Assembly: GCF_001704615.3 (NCBI RefSeq)
Contig: NZ_CP029397.2
Span: forward strand, 1,984,001 to 2,048,000
DNA: 64,000 nucleotides
Origin: Acinetobacter defluvii
GTDB lineage: Bacteria > Pseudomonadota > Gammaproteobacteria > Pseudomonadales > Moraxellaceae
Reading direction: 5' to 3'
How positions within the stretch are numbered: the stretch's first letter is position 1; each line of letters starts with the position of its first letter. Positions 41,509 to 52,757 of the stretch are shown piece by piece. The notes beneath the pieces are model-generated. The model did no database searches, was not told the DNA's origin, and saw nothing but the letters and a program-made list of their open reading frames with translations. The position numbers and the translations under genes were made by a program.

Positions 41509-43515
41509 CTATTTTTGATGATGACAAGTTTTTTTCACATTTCTTAATTCAGTCGAACATTCTTTAAGCAAGTTTTCAAATTTTACAACTAACTCGCTAT
41601 TTTCTTGTTTTAAATAAACTATTTTTTGATACATGAGATAACTCTGTTTAAAACATTGTGGCTGATCTGTATATTCAGCCAAACGTAACATCCACTGCTG
41701 AAAGCTTTCATACTCTTTTTGTCGATCTTCATTATTTAAATGCTTAGAAAATTTTGCAATCACTCGCTCAAATTTACTTTGTTTCATATAACTATTGGCA
41801 GTTTTAATTAAAAAATAAGTCAATACAATAAATAATATTCCAGCAATTAAAATCATCCCATAACTATAACTTGAGTCCAGTCCTAGTTTTTTCATCCAAT
41901 TTTTTTGTTTATCCGTATCATAACCCACAACTTTGCTTTGCCATTGGTAACTTGCATAATCACTCCAAACACGTAAAGTTTTTAACACCGAATAATGCTG
42001 ATAGCTAAAATTTGAATCCCCTAAAATATTACGGTCTTGATTGATTAAATCCTGCATCCCTTGATCGATACGTTGCGGTGAAATAATTGCTGTCGGATCA
42101 ATACGTTGCCATTTTCCATTTAAATAAACTTCAGACCAAGCATGTGCATCCAATTGACGTACCTCCCAACTTTTTTGATCGGGGGCAAATTGTCCGCCCT
42201 GATAACCAATCACCACACGTGCTGGAATTCCCACATAACGCATTAAAAGGGTAAAACTTGACGCATAATGCTCACAAAATCCTTGTCTGCTCCCAAATAA
42301 AAAATCATCAACACGATTTTCTCCTAAGCGACCGGGTGACAAAGTATAGCTAAAGCCATTTATGCGATACCAATTCAAAACATTATTGACATACTTTTCA
42401 GGGTTAGATTGGCTCTGGACAAAAAGTTGCGTTGCCAATTGTTGTGCCTTGGTATCAAATTTTTGTGGGTATTTTAAATTAATTCTTTCTCTATTTTCTC
42501 GATGATGATCATCAAATATTTCTTTATTGCCAACCCATTGTAAATTTATGGGACTATTCACTTGAACTGCGCGACGTGCTGTAATCGCACCATCTTGATG
42601 TAAATAATAACGAGATTCATTCGGTATAGACTGCTCTAAAGCAGTAATCAATGTTTGATTTTGATCTGCATTTAAATATTGATAATTCAAATGCTTATTT
42701 AAATGAATATTTAGATTTTTTTGAGGTAAGGTATTTAGTGTATTTCGTGTCCATGTTTGACCATCATATTGATCCAACACCATGGCGCGCCAATATAAAT
42801 TTTCTCTGTGCGGTAATTGTTGTATATTTCCAATAATTCGAAATGCCAATGCTGTTGATTGTGATAACTCAGCGATACTACCCGGTGACATTTGATCACT
42901 TAAACCCGTTACAGCATTATTTTTAGGAATAGGTACATGCCATAAAGGTGGAAATCTTGGAAAAAACAAGAATAATAAAATAAAAAATGGTACGGCTAAA
43001 GCCATTACTTTCAGCACATTCAGGAGATCTGTTTTTAAATTTTCAGTATAAACATCGGTAACTGAAAATAATGCCATTTGTACACGATATAGCCCAACCA
43101 AACCAAGCGTCAAACATAGCAAAACCACCACTGCCATAATAAATGACTGGCTAAATAAAAATAAACTCGCACTTACAAATAATGCAAAGTTAAATAAAAT
43201 AATTAAATCCCTTTGTTTTTTAGTTTCTAAAGCTTTTGCAAATAAAAAAGTTGCCAACACAGGAACACCGGCATCTACGCCAAGAAAAGTAGCATAATTA
43301 AAATAGATTATGGCTAAACTAACTAGAACAAAGATTAATTTATAATAAGAATAAAATTTTGGTATTTTATCTCGTGATGGTTTTTTATTAAACTGATAAA
43401 TAATAAAAATTTGTATTATATAAAATAAAGATAAAGCAATTGGAATAAAAGCAACCAAGGCTAAACAAATCAGTCCAAGCATTGCGAGAATCATAATTTG
43501 TAGTGATTTATGCAT
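41509..43515 (-). CDS. tgpA: TgpA-type transglutaminase-domain membrane protein (DUF3488)
   Basis: A 668-residue inner-membrane protein: six or so N-terminal membrane segments (residues 5-200), a large periplasmic domain, and one more span near 555-575 with a cytoplasmic tail. The transglutaminase-like core has Cys in RQGFCEHYASSF, His in LDAHAWSEVYL and Asp in QRIDPTA. The Pseudomonas counterpart TgpA is essential; its precise substrate is not settled. The gene follows MoxR and DUF58 genes with two bases between, the usual operon for the family. Confidence 0.85.
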   Translation of the reverse strand: MHKSLQIMILAMLGLICLALVAFIPIALSLFYIIQIFIIYQFNKKPSRDKIPKFYSYYKLIFVLVSLAIIYFNYATFLGVDAGVPVLATFLFAKALETKKQRDLIILFNFALFVSASLFLFSQSFIMAVVVLLCLTLGLVGLYRVQMALFSVTDVYTENLKTDLLNVLKVMALAVPFFILLFLFFPRFPPLWHVPIPKNNAVTGLSDQMSPGSIAELSQSTALAFRIIGNIQQLPHRENLYWRAMVLDQYDGQTWTRNTLNTLPQKNLNIHLNKHLNYQYLNADQNQTLITALEQSIPNESRYYLHQDGAITARRAVQVNSPINLQWVGNKEIFDDHHRENRERINLKYPQKFDTKAQQLATQLFVQSQSNPEKYVNNVLNWYRINGFSYTLSPGRLGENRVDDFLFGSRQGFCEHYASSFTLLMRYVGIPARVVIGYQGGQFAPDQKSWEVRQLDAHAWSEVYLNGKWQRIDPTAIISPQRIDQGMQDLINQDRNILGDSNFSYQHYSVLKTLRVWSDYASYQWQSKVVGYDTDKQKNWMKKLGLDSSYSYGMILIAGILFIVLTYFLIKTANSYMKQSKFERVIAKFSKHLNNEDRQKEYESFQQWMLRLAEYTDQPQCFKQSYLMYQKIVYLKQENSELVVKFENLLKECSTELRNVKKTCHHQK

Positions 43516-43517
43516 AA

Positions 43518-44423
43518 TTATGCCTGCGCTAATTTTATTTTAACCATTTGATAATGTGTAAATCCTACACCTTGTTCTATTTCTACATGAGGCAAAGTGA
43601 CTTGGTAAACTCGCTGCTGTTGTTCACATTCATCTACAAGAGCCATCATTAAACTGAGTTTAACTTCATGTTCATCTGCAGGCATACGATGATAATCAAT
43701 CTGCATGGTTTCTTGATCTATATGATCCTCAAACCTTTTAATATATAGCCCCTGACCGCGTGCAGCTTGCTTCCATGACACTGCGTTAAGCGAGTCACCT
43801 TGTTTGTATTGATTTAATTCATAGAACTCATCCCAGTCTGGCATACCAGAACTTCGTGAGCTGAATAACTCATTTTCCGACTTATAGGGTTCAGGTGCAA
43901 TCCAAATCGGCTCAGACATATAGATATATGTCCATGCTCGAACCAAACCTAAAGGATACGTTGAGAAAATTTGAAGCGTGGGGAGTTTAAACTTTCCTCT
44001 TTGTGGAGGTTGGAAGTTAAATTCTATTTGTTGTTGAGAATGAACTGCGATATGCTGAAACTGGTTATCTATTTTAAAATTTAAAAATTTTATTGCTTGA
44101 TCGGGGCTATGAAGTATTAATTTTAATGGGAGTACTTCATTTACTCTCCCTACCTCTGGAAAAACTACTTCAATTTTCAAGGCATAAAGTTGTTTAAAAG
44201 TAATATAAAAGCTAATACACAATATTGCACTAATCAGAAAACAAAAAGCTAAAATCAAATTATTTGCATAGTTCACACCTGCAATAAATGTAATCAAAAT
44301 TAAGACTACATATAAATAACCTTGTTGATATAAAAATACTAAAACTTGTTTTTGTTTTAATACATTTATACCTTCATATTGAAAGCGTTGATGTAACCAT
44401 TTTAAAAATCGCTGTTGCAGCAT
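43518..44423 (-). CDS. DUF58 family protein
   Basis: The 301-residue protein has two membrane segments near the N-terminus (about 32-75), then a beta-rich region, and the DUF58 signature with PDWDEFYELNQYKQGDSLNAV at about 195-215, followed by SWKQAARGQGLYIKRFED. This family is related to von Willebrand factor A-like domains and is always found near MoxR ATPases, which are believed to act on it. The gene is placed between the MoxR and TgpA-type genes with gaps of 10 and 2 bases. Confidence 0.85.
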   Translation of the reverse strand: MLQQRFLKWLHQRFQYEGINVLKQKQVLVFLYQQGYLYVVLILITFIAGVNYANNLILAFCFLISAILCISFYITFKQLYALKIEVVFPEVGRVNEVLPLKLILHSPDQAIKFLNFKIDNQFQHIAVHSQQQIEFNFQPPQRGKFKLPTLQIFSTYPLGLVRAWTYIYMSEPIWIAPEPYKSENELFSSRSSGMPDWDEFYELNQYKQGDSLNAVSWKQAARGQGLYIKRFEDHIDQETMQIDYHRMPADEHEVKLSLMMALVDECEQQQRVYQVTLPHVEIEQGVGFTHYQMVKIKLAQA

Positions 44424-44433
44424 TTAGGCATCC

Positions 44434-45390
44434 TCAACCATTTACCGCAACTTTTTGCATTAAGGCAAAAGTATCTTTTTCTCCTAAATTCAGCCGATGT
44501 GAGGCAACAGCAACAAAAACAGCTTTTACATCATCAACTGTGACAAAATTACGTTTTTCTAGCAAAGCATAGGCTTGTGCAGCTTTCTTTAGAGCTAACA
44601 AACCGCGTGTAGATAAGCCATGTTGGGTTTTGCGTGTTTCATTGGCTAAATCAAGCAAATAGTCAAACACTAAGTCATTTAAATAAATTTTTTGTACAAG
44701 TTGTTGTAGTTTTATAATTTCAGCAGCTTTAAAAACAGCATTCACATTATTAATTAATATATGACGAGGACGTTGCTGTAATAAAAGTTTTTCAGCATCA
44801 CGTGATGGATAACCTAAAGATAAACGCATCAAAAATCGATCTAATTGTGACTCAGGCAAAGGATAAGTCCCACTTTGAAACAATGGGTTTTGTGTGGCAA
44901 TCACCCAAAATGGCTGGGGTAGCTCATAACGCATTCCATCAATGGTCACAAACCCTTCTTCCATTGCCTCTAACAAGGCACTTTGTGTTTTTGGACTACA
45001 ACGATTAATTTCATCTGCCAATAAAATTTGCGTAAAAATTGGTCCTTGTTTGAACTCAAACACGTGTTCACTTTGATTAAACATATTGATGCCGATAACA
45101 TCACTTGCCAACATATCATTGGTAAATTGAATTCTTTGAAAATCAAGCCCTGCCAAATGTGCCAAAGCACTTGCCAATGTGGTTTTTCCTAAACCCGGTA
45201 AATCTTCAAACAACAGATGACCACCTGCAAGTAAACTACACAATGCCAGCTTTGTTTGTTGCGGTTTATCTAAAACGATATTATTGATTTGTTGTAAAAA
45301 AGCATCTATTTTTTCATAAAATGGGGTTAATTCCTGTTCAGATATTAAATCAATTGTCTCATTTTGCTTTGTTTTTTGTCCCCAAAACAC
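44434..45390 (-). CDS. MoxR family AAA+ ATPase
   Basis: Read from the GTG at 45390, which follows AGGA, the protein is 318 residues; an ATG at 45435 is possible but has no ribosome binding site. It shows Walker A PGLGKTTLA, Walker B LLADEINR, sensor IATQNP and the C-terminal STRGLLALKKAAQAYAL lid motif. MoxR ATPases act as chaperones in assembly or activation of membrane or secreted proteins. It starts the operon with DUF58 and TgpA-like genes. Confidence 0.88.
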   Translation of the reverse strand: MFWGQKTKQNETIDLISEQELTPFYEKIDAFLQQINNIVLDKPQQTKLALCSLLAGGHLLFEDLPGLGKTTLASALAHLAGLDFQRIQFTNDMLASDVIGINMFNQSEHVFEFKQGPIFTQILLADEINRCSPKTQSALLEAMEEGFVTIDGMRYELPQPFWVIATQNPLFQSGTYPLPESQLDRFLMRLSLGYPSRDAEKLLLQQRPRHILINNVNAVFKAAEIIKLQQLVQKIYLNDLVFDYLLDLANETRKTQHGLSTRGLLALKKAAQAYALLEKRNFVTVDDVKAVFVAVASHRLNLGEKDTFALMQKVAVNG

Positions 45391-45671
45391 GATAAAAATT
45401 CCTATTAAATAATTATGTTTTACACCAACATACATGATTTTCTTAAATACGCAAAATTTAATATTTTTTAAATAACCATCTAAAATCCGTAAACCCCACT
45501 CCTAATTTTTACATTTTTAAGATGAACATCTAAATTGTATTATTTTCAAGCTAATGAATTTAGTCTTCTAAGTAAAATTCATATACATATATTTTCTTAC
45601 ATTTATCATTCGACATAGTATACTGCTGTGATCTATTTAGCTCATTTCTTTCTGAGTGCATTTTCATCACT

Positions 45672-46877
45672 ATGAAAAATTCCAGTTTATCCCAAACATT
45701 TGTGAAATCTTTAAGTGTCTTAGCGATCTCCATTGGGCTCGTTGCATGTGGCAAAGGCTCATGGTTTGCTGAAGATGAGCCTCAGCTTGAAACGGAACAA
45801 ATTCGTAAACTCATTCCAAACCGTGTGCAAAACCGAGAATCTTGGGCAAAAGATATGTTTGATATCTCTCAAGAGCTAAATATTCCGACCACCAAAGACA
45901 ATGTCTGCACCATGATTGCTGTGGTCGATCAGGAATCAAACTTCATCGCCAACCCTGTTGTGCCAGGCTTAGGCGATAAAGCCGTCAAAGAAGTTACTAC
46001 ACGTTTAAATGAGAAATTTGAAGATAAACTTGGTGCCACCATCGGCGGTACAGTTGCTACCTATTTTGAGCAAGTATTAAAAACTCAACCCACACCCGAT
46101 GACAACTATCTTAAACAAATGCGTAAAGTTAAAACAGAAAAAGATTTAGACGTTTTGTATCGAGAAATTTTTGCCTATATGGCACAACATTATCATGTCA
46201 GTGCCCTCACAGGCGCTGCAAAACTGGTTGGACAAGACATTGGTGAAAAAATGAATCCAATTACCACATTGGGTTCTATGCAAGTGCATATTAATTATGC
46301 CAAAGAAAATAAACGCAGTAGCATGAGCACCAATCAATTACGTGATGATTTATACACCGAATATGGTGGCTTATATTATGGTATTCATCGTTTGATGCTC
46401 TACCCTGCCGATTATGACAAGGCGATTTATCGTTTTGCTGACTATAATTCAGGAATGTATTCAAGTCGAAATGCTGCTTTCCAAAAGATGATAGATAAAT
46501 TGGCAGGTGCGGATTTAGCATTAGATGGCGATTTGCTCTCTTACGACAAAAATGGCAATCCACGGACTACGACAACGACCACTGAAAAAACGATTATTGC
46601 TTTATTTGCGAAAAATAATATATTGGTTACGCCCCGTCAGTTGCGTAATGACTTAAAAAAAGAGAAAGAAAAAGGCTTTGAGAAAACTCAAACTTACATT
46701 GCGATTGGTAAATTATATAAAGAAAAGACAGGTAATGAGCCGATGTATGCGATCATGCCTGAAGTGGTCATTTCTGGACCAAAACTGAGCCGTGATTATA
46801 ATACCAATTGGTATGCAAGCCGTGTAAATGGACGCTATGAAACATGCATGCAACGCGCAAAACGTATAAAAACCTAG
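45672..46877 (+). CDS. DUF1615 family lipoprotein
   Basis: The 401-residue precursor begins with a lysine-containing signal peptide and the lipobox LVAC at about 23-26. The mature protein has the DUF1615 segments MIAVVDQESNFIANPVVPGL and GSMQVHINYA, the latter being reminiscent of lytic transglycosylase folds with a Glu after the first strand (QES). It is presumed to be an outer-membrane-anchored envelope protein, perhaps active on peptidoglycan. Its 3' end overlaps the HAD-type gene by 34 bases. Confidence 0.8.
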   Translation: MKNSSLSQTFVKSLSVLAISIGLVACGKGSWFAEDEPQLETEQIRKLIPNRVQNRESWAKDMFDISQELNIPTTKDNVCTMIAVVDQESNFIANPVVPGLGDKAVKEVTTRLNEKFEDKLGATIGGTVATYFEQVLKTQPTPDDNYLKQMRKVKTEKDLDVLYREIFAYMAQHYHVSALTGAAKLVGQDIGEKMNPITTLGSMQVHINYAKENKRSSMSTNQLRDDLYTEYGGLYYGIHRLMLYPADYDKAIYRFADYNSGMYSSRNAAFQKMIDKLAGADLALDGDLLSYDKNGNPRTTTTTTEKTIIALFAKNNILVTPRQLRNDLKKEKEKGFEKTQTYIAIGKLYKEKTGNEPMYAIMPEVVISGPKLSRDYNTNWYASRVNGRYETCMQRAKRIKT

Positions 46878-47491
46878 CCTTATTTGATTTTGATGGTACC
46901 TTGTGTAGAAAAGATAGTTTCACAGGGTTCATTTTTTACGCCTTATCAAAACGTCATATCATGAAACAAGGCATTAAAATTTTGCCTTGGATACAAGCCT
47001 ATTATTTAAATATTTATCCTGCTGCTGCGATGCGTCCTAAACTCTTTAAAGCCATGTTTACTGAAGCAAATGCTGCTGAAATTCAGCAACTCGCTGAAGA
47101 ATATGCGCCATATCTACTCACACAACTTGATCAAAAACTGTATCAGCAGTTTTTAAAACACAAAAATCTAGGTGATGAGATTGTCATTGTTTCAGCCTCG
47201 GTGGATATTTATTTGGAATATATTTGTGCGCTGTTAGAAGTCGATCTCATTTGTACTGAAACTGAAATTGTAAATCAGGTATTTACAGGACATTATTCGA
47301 CGCCCGATTGTAGTTGTGATCAGAAAAGAACTCGTATTTTAGAAAAATATAATCTAGATCAGTATGATAAAATTTATGCTTATGGGAATAGCATTGAAGA
47401 TACAGAAATGTTAAACCTTGCGGATCATCCCTTTATGGTAGGTAAAGATCAAGATTTACCTGTACTCAAGCAACAAAAGAAATTTGCCTAA
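46844..47491 (+). CDS. HAD-IB family phosphatase
   Basis: The 215-residue enzyme contains HAD motif I FDFDGTL near residue 14, motif II SASVDIYLEY near 118, and the GNSIEDTEML loop with the metal-binding acids near 188. The cap between 30 and 90 is helical, as in the SerB/CicA-like HAD-IB class. It should remove phosphate from a small metabolite or phosphoprotein; the substrate is not apparent. The 34-base overlap with the lipoprotein gene indicates co-expression. Confidence 0.82.
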   Translation: MHATRKTYKNLALFDFDGTLCRKDSFTGFIFYALSKRHIMKQGIKILPWIQAYYLNIYPAAAMRPKLFKAMFTEANAAEIQQLAEEYAPYLLTQLDQKLYQQFLKHKNLGDEIVIVSASVDIYLEYICALLEVDLICTETEIVNQVFTGHYSTPDCSCDQKRTRILEKYNLDQYDKIYAYGNSIEDTEMLNLADHPFMVGKDQDLPVLKQQKKFA

Positions 47492-47568
47492 AACTTGCTG
47501 ATTTTTTTATTTCAACAATGTGCCGTTTTAAATAATCCACATATAAACAATAAAATAAGAGAAATTTT

Positions 47569-48303
47569 ATGAATAAAACCTATTTATTAAAACAGCGATC
47601 TTTTATGTTTAATGATGAAAATTATCATTGTGTACTTGATGGTAAATATGGTGCGATACTGTATAAAAGTCACGATCTTGACCGCTTAACTGAGCAGTGG
47701 AAATCCTTAGAATTTCAATTCGCGCATCAGAGTTCATGGCTGCAAATTATCAATAATGAAAATGGTTTGGATACAAGCTCAACTTTTCAAAAAATCATTC
47801 AGAACCATAAGACTGACGTTTACCAAGTGCTCAGTGAATTAAACCGAGAAGATCTATTCAATATTTTAATCGAATTAGATGCCAATATTTTTTCATGTAT
47901 TGAATATATTGACTAAACTAAATTTTATGTCTTATGGAATGCAGCAGAAAATGACTACGACATCAATGATGCGAATGTTCCTGAACTTGAACCACCACAA
48001 ATTTTTCTCAGTAAAGCTGAAACTTTAGAAAAACTCGTCAATAATTATACTATTGCCAAAAATATTCCAGAAAAATTAGTAGGCTCTTTACACGAGTTAA
48101 GCGATTCTCCTGTATTGCTCAAAGCGACCATTGAACAATATCCATGTTTCCATTTTAACAATAGTGTGCTTCAAATTACTGAGCCTGAAACGGATGCACT
48201 TCTTGCTATCAATGAATTATTAAAAACACCACTTTTTCAATATAAACAACTGACATTTGATGAGATTATTCGAATTGAACAAGCTTTAAATGAAAATTTA
48301 TAG
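47569..48303 (+). pseudogene. Unknown gene interrupted by one in-frame stop codon
   Basis: An intact frame of 115 codons from ATG 47569 ends at TAA 47914-47916, and the same frame continues open for another 128 codons to the TAG/TAA region ending at 48303. The downstream part (FYVLWNAAENDYDIND at its start) has the same codon use and acidic-helical character, so the two are one gene of about 244 codons. I do not recognise the family. Either the first half works alone or the gene is lost. A terminator follows at 48341. Confidence 0.7.
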
Positions 48304-48340
48304 AGCTATGATGATATTTAAAGATATTCATAGAATAAAA

Positions 48341-48367
48341 AACCTCGCTAACGTGCGAGGTTTTTTA
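48341..48367. terminator. Terminator between the broken gene and proB
   Basis: AACCTCGC (48341-48348) and GCGAGGTT (48355-48362) pair perfectly with a 6-base loop, with A bases before and TTTTTTATT after. It can serve both converging transcripts. Confidence 0.8.
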
Positions 48368-48383
48368 TTCTTAACTTTTAAAG

Positions 48384-49517
48384 CTAATATATTGCCATAT
48401 GATTGCGATGAATCATTTCTAAAGAACGTGCCTCACCCAATACCTGATGCACTTTATCTGAAGCTAGCCCTTTAACGATCTCAGCAGAACGAGAGCTAAA
48501 GTTGACACGCCCTACTGCCACACGATGACCTTGTGTATCGACACATTCCACTACATCACCACGCTCAAAATGCCCTTCAACTGCTTTTACACCAACAGGC
48601 AATAAACTACGATGATTTTCTTTAATGGCTTTCACAGCACCATCATCCAAAACTAAACGCCCTGCGGTTTGTAAATGTGCAGCAAGCCATTGTTGATGCG
48701 CAGTTACACGATCATCATCGGTGATAAATAATGTACCGAGCATCTCACCCGCCATTAAACGAGCAAGGACATTGTCACTTTCACCACTCGCAATCAGCGT
48801 TGGACAGCCTGACTTTGCAGCCAAACGCGCAGCACGGACTTTAGTCAACATCCCACCGCGACCAAACTTACCACCACCACCTGCCATATCAAACAGAGAT
48901 TCATCCATCGCACGAACAGTATGGAAAAGTTTCGCATCTGGATTTGAACGAGGATCAGAGTCAAACATGCCTTGTTGATCAGTGAGGATAATTAACAAAT
49001 CTGCATGCACTTGACCTGCAACCATCGCAGCCAAAGTATCATTATCCCCGAAACGTATTTCGTCAGTAGAGACTGTGTCATTTTCATTGATGACTGGAAT
49101 CACCCGCCAATCAATCAAGTGTTGCAGTGCATCACACGAGTTTAAATAACGACGACGATCTGCCAAATCATCATGCGTCAACAATACTTGTGCAGTTTGA
49201 ATGGTATGATTTTCCAATACGCTTGACCAAGTTTGAATCAGTCCCATTTGACCAATGGCAGCACAAGCTTGCAGACTGGGTAGATCGGTGGGTCGATTCT
49301 CTAGCTTCATACGAACCATACCTTCAGCCACAGCACCTGATGACACTAAAATAATTTCGTGCCCTGCATTGTGTAGATCCGCAATCTGTTTCGCCCAATG
49401 CGAAATAGCTTCCAAATCTAAACCTTGCCCATTTGCTGTGAGTAAAGATGATCCGATTTTAACAACGATACGTTTTAAAGCCTTGAGCTGACGTTGCCCA
49501 TCTACCACTTCTATCAT
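48384..49517 (-). CDS. proB: Glutamate 5-kinase
   Basis: ProB phosphorylates glutamate in the first step of proline synthesis. The 377-residue sequence has the amino-acid kinase domain ([18 protein letters not shown] near 16-33, [12 protein letters not shown] near 55-66, the [18 protein letters not shown] stretch near 143-160 and [13 protein letters not shown] near 218) and a C-terminal PUA domain (285-370), so it is the long type. The obgE gene is upstream with 23 bases between, the common order in gammaproteobacteria. Confidence 0.95.
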   Translation of the reverse strand: MIEVVDGQRQLKALKRIVVKIGSSLLTANGQGLDLEAISHWAKQIADLHNAGHEIILVSSGAVAEGMVRMKLENRPTDLPSLQACAAIGQMGLIQTWSSVLENHTIQTAQVLLTHDDLADRRRYLNSCDALQHLIDWRVIPVINENDTVSTDEIRFGDNDTLAAMVAGQVHADLLIILTDQQGMFDSDPRSNPDAKLFHTVRAMDESLFDMAGGGGKFGRGGMLTKVRAARLAAKSGCPTLIASGESDNVLARLMAGEMLGTLFITDDDRVTAHQQWLAAHLQTAGRLVLDDGAVKAIKENHRSLLPVGVKAVEGHFERGDVVECVDTQGHRVAVGRVNFSSRSAEIVKGLASDKVHQVLGEARSLEMIHRNHMAIY

Positions 49518-49540
49518 CTTGTCCTCAGTTGTACGTTTGC

Positions 49541-50767
<1,227 letters not shown>

Positions 50768-50957
50768 CTAAAAACTTTAAAACCGCATATTCTGCCATAT
50801 TTTGAAAAAATTCTCGAATAGAATTATTCAACATGTATTAAAATTTATCTCAACTTCATCTTTTTACTTTTTAGATATAAGAAAATCAAAACATAATATC
50901 TTTAAAACCAAGACCATTCACAAATAAACTTATAAATAACAGAAATTTAAATTCAAT

Positions 50958-51524
50958 TTAAAAATTTGGGCGATAATTAAAGTTTTTTAATAAAATCGGA
51001 TCTGAAAAGGGACGAATTGGTTTTTTAGACAAGGTTAAAGTATTAATCACATTATTAGGGAAGATTTGAATGGTATTATTAAAGGCTTCAACATTCCGAT
51101 TAAAAATCGTAATGGCTGCTCCGACATTTTCATTCTGCTCTTGAATATCATCCATCATGGTTAAATACAACTGATCTGCCTTTAATTCAGGATAATTCTC
51201 AACCACGACATTTAAATTTTTCATTAAATCTTGGCTTAATTTTTCAATGTGCTGTAGTTGGGAAACATCGGCATTGCTCATATTTAAGTTCAAAATTTGT
51301 TGACGTAATTCGGTTACTTTTTCCAAAGTGGATTTTTCAAATTGGGTATATCGCGAGAGTATCCGCTCCAATCCTTCTAAAATTTTAGCTTTTTGTGCTT
51401 CAAAATTAGCAACTTCCGCCCATGCACGACGAGTTGCATTAAAATACCGAACAATATTATTGCGAATTAAAATTCCCCAGACAATCAATACCATAAAAAT
51501 AGTAATAAAAATTAAAATCCCCAT
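50958..51524 (-). CDS. LemA family protein
   Basis: A 188-residue protein with one N-terminal membrane helix (ILIFITIFMVLIVWGILI), followed by a helical domain. Its motif N-x-x-x-R-A-W-A-E-V-x-x-x (FNATRRAWAEVANFEAQ at about 28-44) and the NYPELKAD segment near 120 define LemA. The family's biochemical role is unclear. It is 20 bases downstream of an unknown membrane protein, with which it probably forms a pair. Confidence 0.85.
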   Translation of the reverse strand: MGILIFITIFMVLIVWGILIRNNIVRYFNATRRAWAEVANFEAQKAKILEGLERILSRYTQFEKSTLEKVTELRQQILNLNMSNADVSQLQHIEKLSQDLMKNLNVVVENYPELKADQLYLTMMDDIQEQNENVGAAITIFNRNVEAFNNTIQIFPNNVINTLTLSKKPIRPFSDPILLKNFNYRPNF

Positions 51525-51544
51525 GCCTATTTCCCCTAATGTAT

Positions 51545-52570
51545 TTATGAAATCAAACTCGTCATTTGCTGCTTAAATAATTCATATTCTGGCATACGTA
51601 ATGTGCGCAAATGTCCTCGTAACTGAGAAGTATCACGAATTTTTTGTTTCTGTTGACGACGAGCCAATAAATTTTGATCCCCCATGTAACACAACATTCT
51701 TTCCTCAAAGTGAAAGATCACTTCCCCCGAATAGTTTTGAAAAAAATCACTTAATTTTAAAGTTAACATTGGACTAATTATACGTGCAAGTTGTTGTTGA
51801 TCATAACCAAAAATATGTACGTTTTCATTTAGAAAGATATCACTGGTTGACCACTTTTTTGTATAAGGCTCAAAAAAGCTGCTATGTCGATTATTTGTAG
51901 CAATACCTAGCGGCTCTGTGCCAAAAATAAAAGCGCCCCATTGATTTTTATAAGTACTTTTCATTTTATTTGGTTCATTATTTAAAGGACTGATGGATAA
52001 TTCGCTCATATAACGATAATGAAATAATAGTACAGGCAGTTTTTTATTTTCAATTTGCCATATGGTTGAAATATATTGTGTAATTTCATTGCTTGCATTA
52101 CCTTTGGAAAATAAAGGGAATGCCTGTTTCAGCTTACTTATCACCAAGACGGAGTGGCTATACTGCGGTAAATACTCTGGTATCTGATTGGTTTTAAAAT
52201 TATATTTCAGCTCAATCATACGATGTTCTAAAAACTCAATCACCTCATCGACAGGCTGACTCGGCTCATAGATCAGGTAAGCAATAAATAAACACAAAAC
52301 ACCGATGCAAAACGTTAAAGCAAAAGCAATATAAGCGTGAATAACCCACCCAAAAATTACAATGAATACCCCCACAATAAAACAAATTTGTGCAATAAAA
52401 TTATGGAAATATAAATCCTTACAATCGCCCCACGGATGCAGACCATCTAAAATATCTTGTTGAGATTTTGCCTTTTGACCGATTTCCCATAAGCGTGCAA
52501 CATTGTGCATCACTTGTTGATTTTTTTGTGTGGTCAAATGCAACCATCTTTCAACGACTTCGATAGGCAT
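51545..52570 (-). CDS. Membrane protein paired with LemA, perhaps DUF3137-like
   Basis: The 341-residue protein has an N-terminal helical cytoplasmic part, two membrane segments between about 60 and 105, and a C-terminal alpha/beta domain with VIFHFEERMLCYMGDQN near 292-308. The plan of two spans and a domain that includes an F-type beta hairpin is like the DUF3137 proteins that are often encoded next to LemA. The match is weak, so the family name is tentative. Confidence 0.6.
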   Translation of the reverse strand: MPIEVVERWLHLTTQKNQQVMHNVARLWEIGQKAKSQQDILDGLHPWGDCKDLYFHNFIAQICFIVGVFIVIFGWVIHAYIAFALTFCIGVLCLFIAYLIYEPSQPVDEVIEFLEHRMIELKYNFKTNQIPEYLPQYSHSVLVISKLKQAFPLFSKGNASNEITQYISTIWQIENKKLPVLLFHYRYMSELSISPLNNEPNKMKSTYKNQWGAFIFGTEPLGIATNNRHSSFFEPYTKKWSTSDIFLNENVHIFGYDQQQLARIISPMLTLKLSDFFQNYSGEVIFHFEERMLCYMGDQNLLARRQQKQKIRDTSQLRGHLRTLRMPEYELFKQQMTSLIS

Positions 52571-52700
52571 AATTGACCTAAAATAAAAAATTAAATAAAT
52601 ATATTGTGCAGATATAATTATGCTTTAAATTATTGAAATAAAAAAGCAATAGCATCTTCAATATTTTAAATACTTATTTTAGATTTTTAAAAATATAAAA

Positions 52701-52731
52701 AACCGAGCTAACTTCTTAACTCGGTTTTTCA
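52701..52731. terminator. Terminator after ddc
   Basis: AACCGAG (52701-52707) and CTCGGTT (52720-52726) form a stem with a 12-base loop, which itself can pair further (CTAAC/TTAAC-type), with A and T tracts on the two sides. It ends the dat-ddc transcript. Confidence 0.75.
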
Positions 52732-52757
52732 AAAATTACTAAGATCAACGAAATGAA

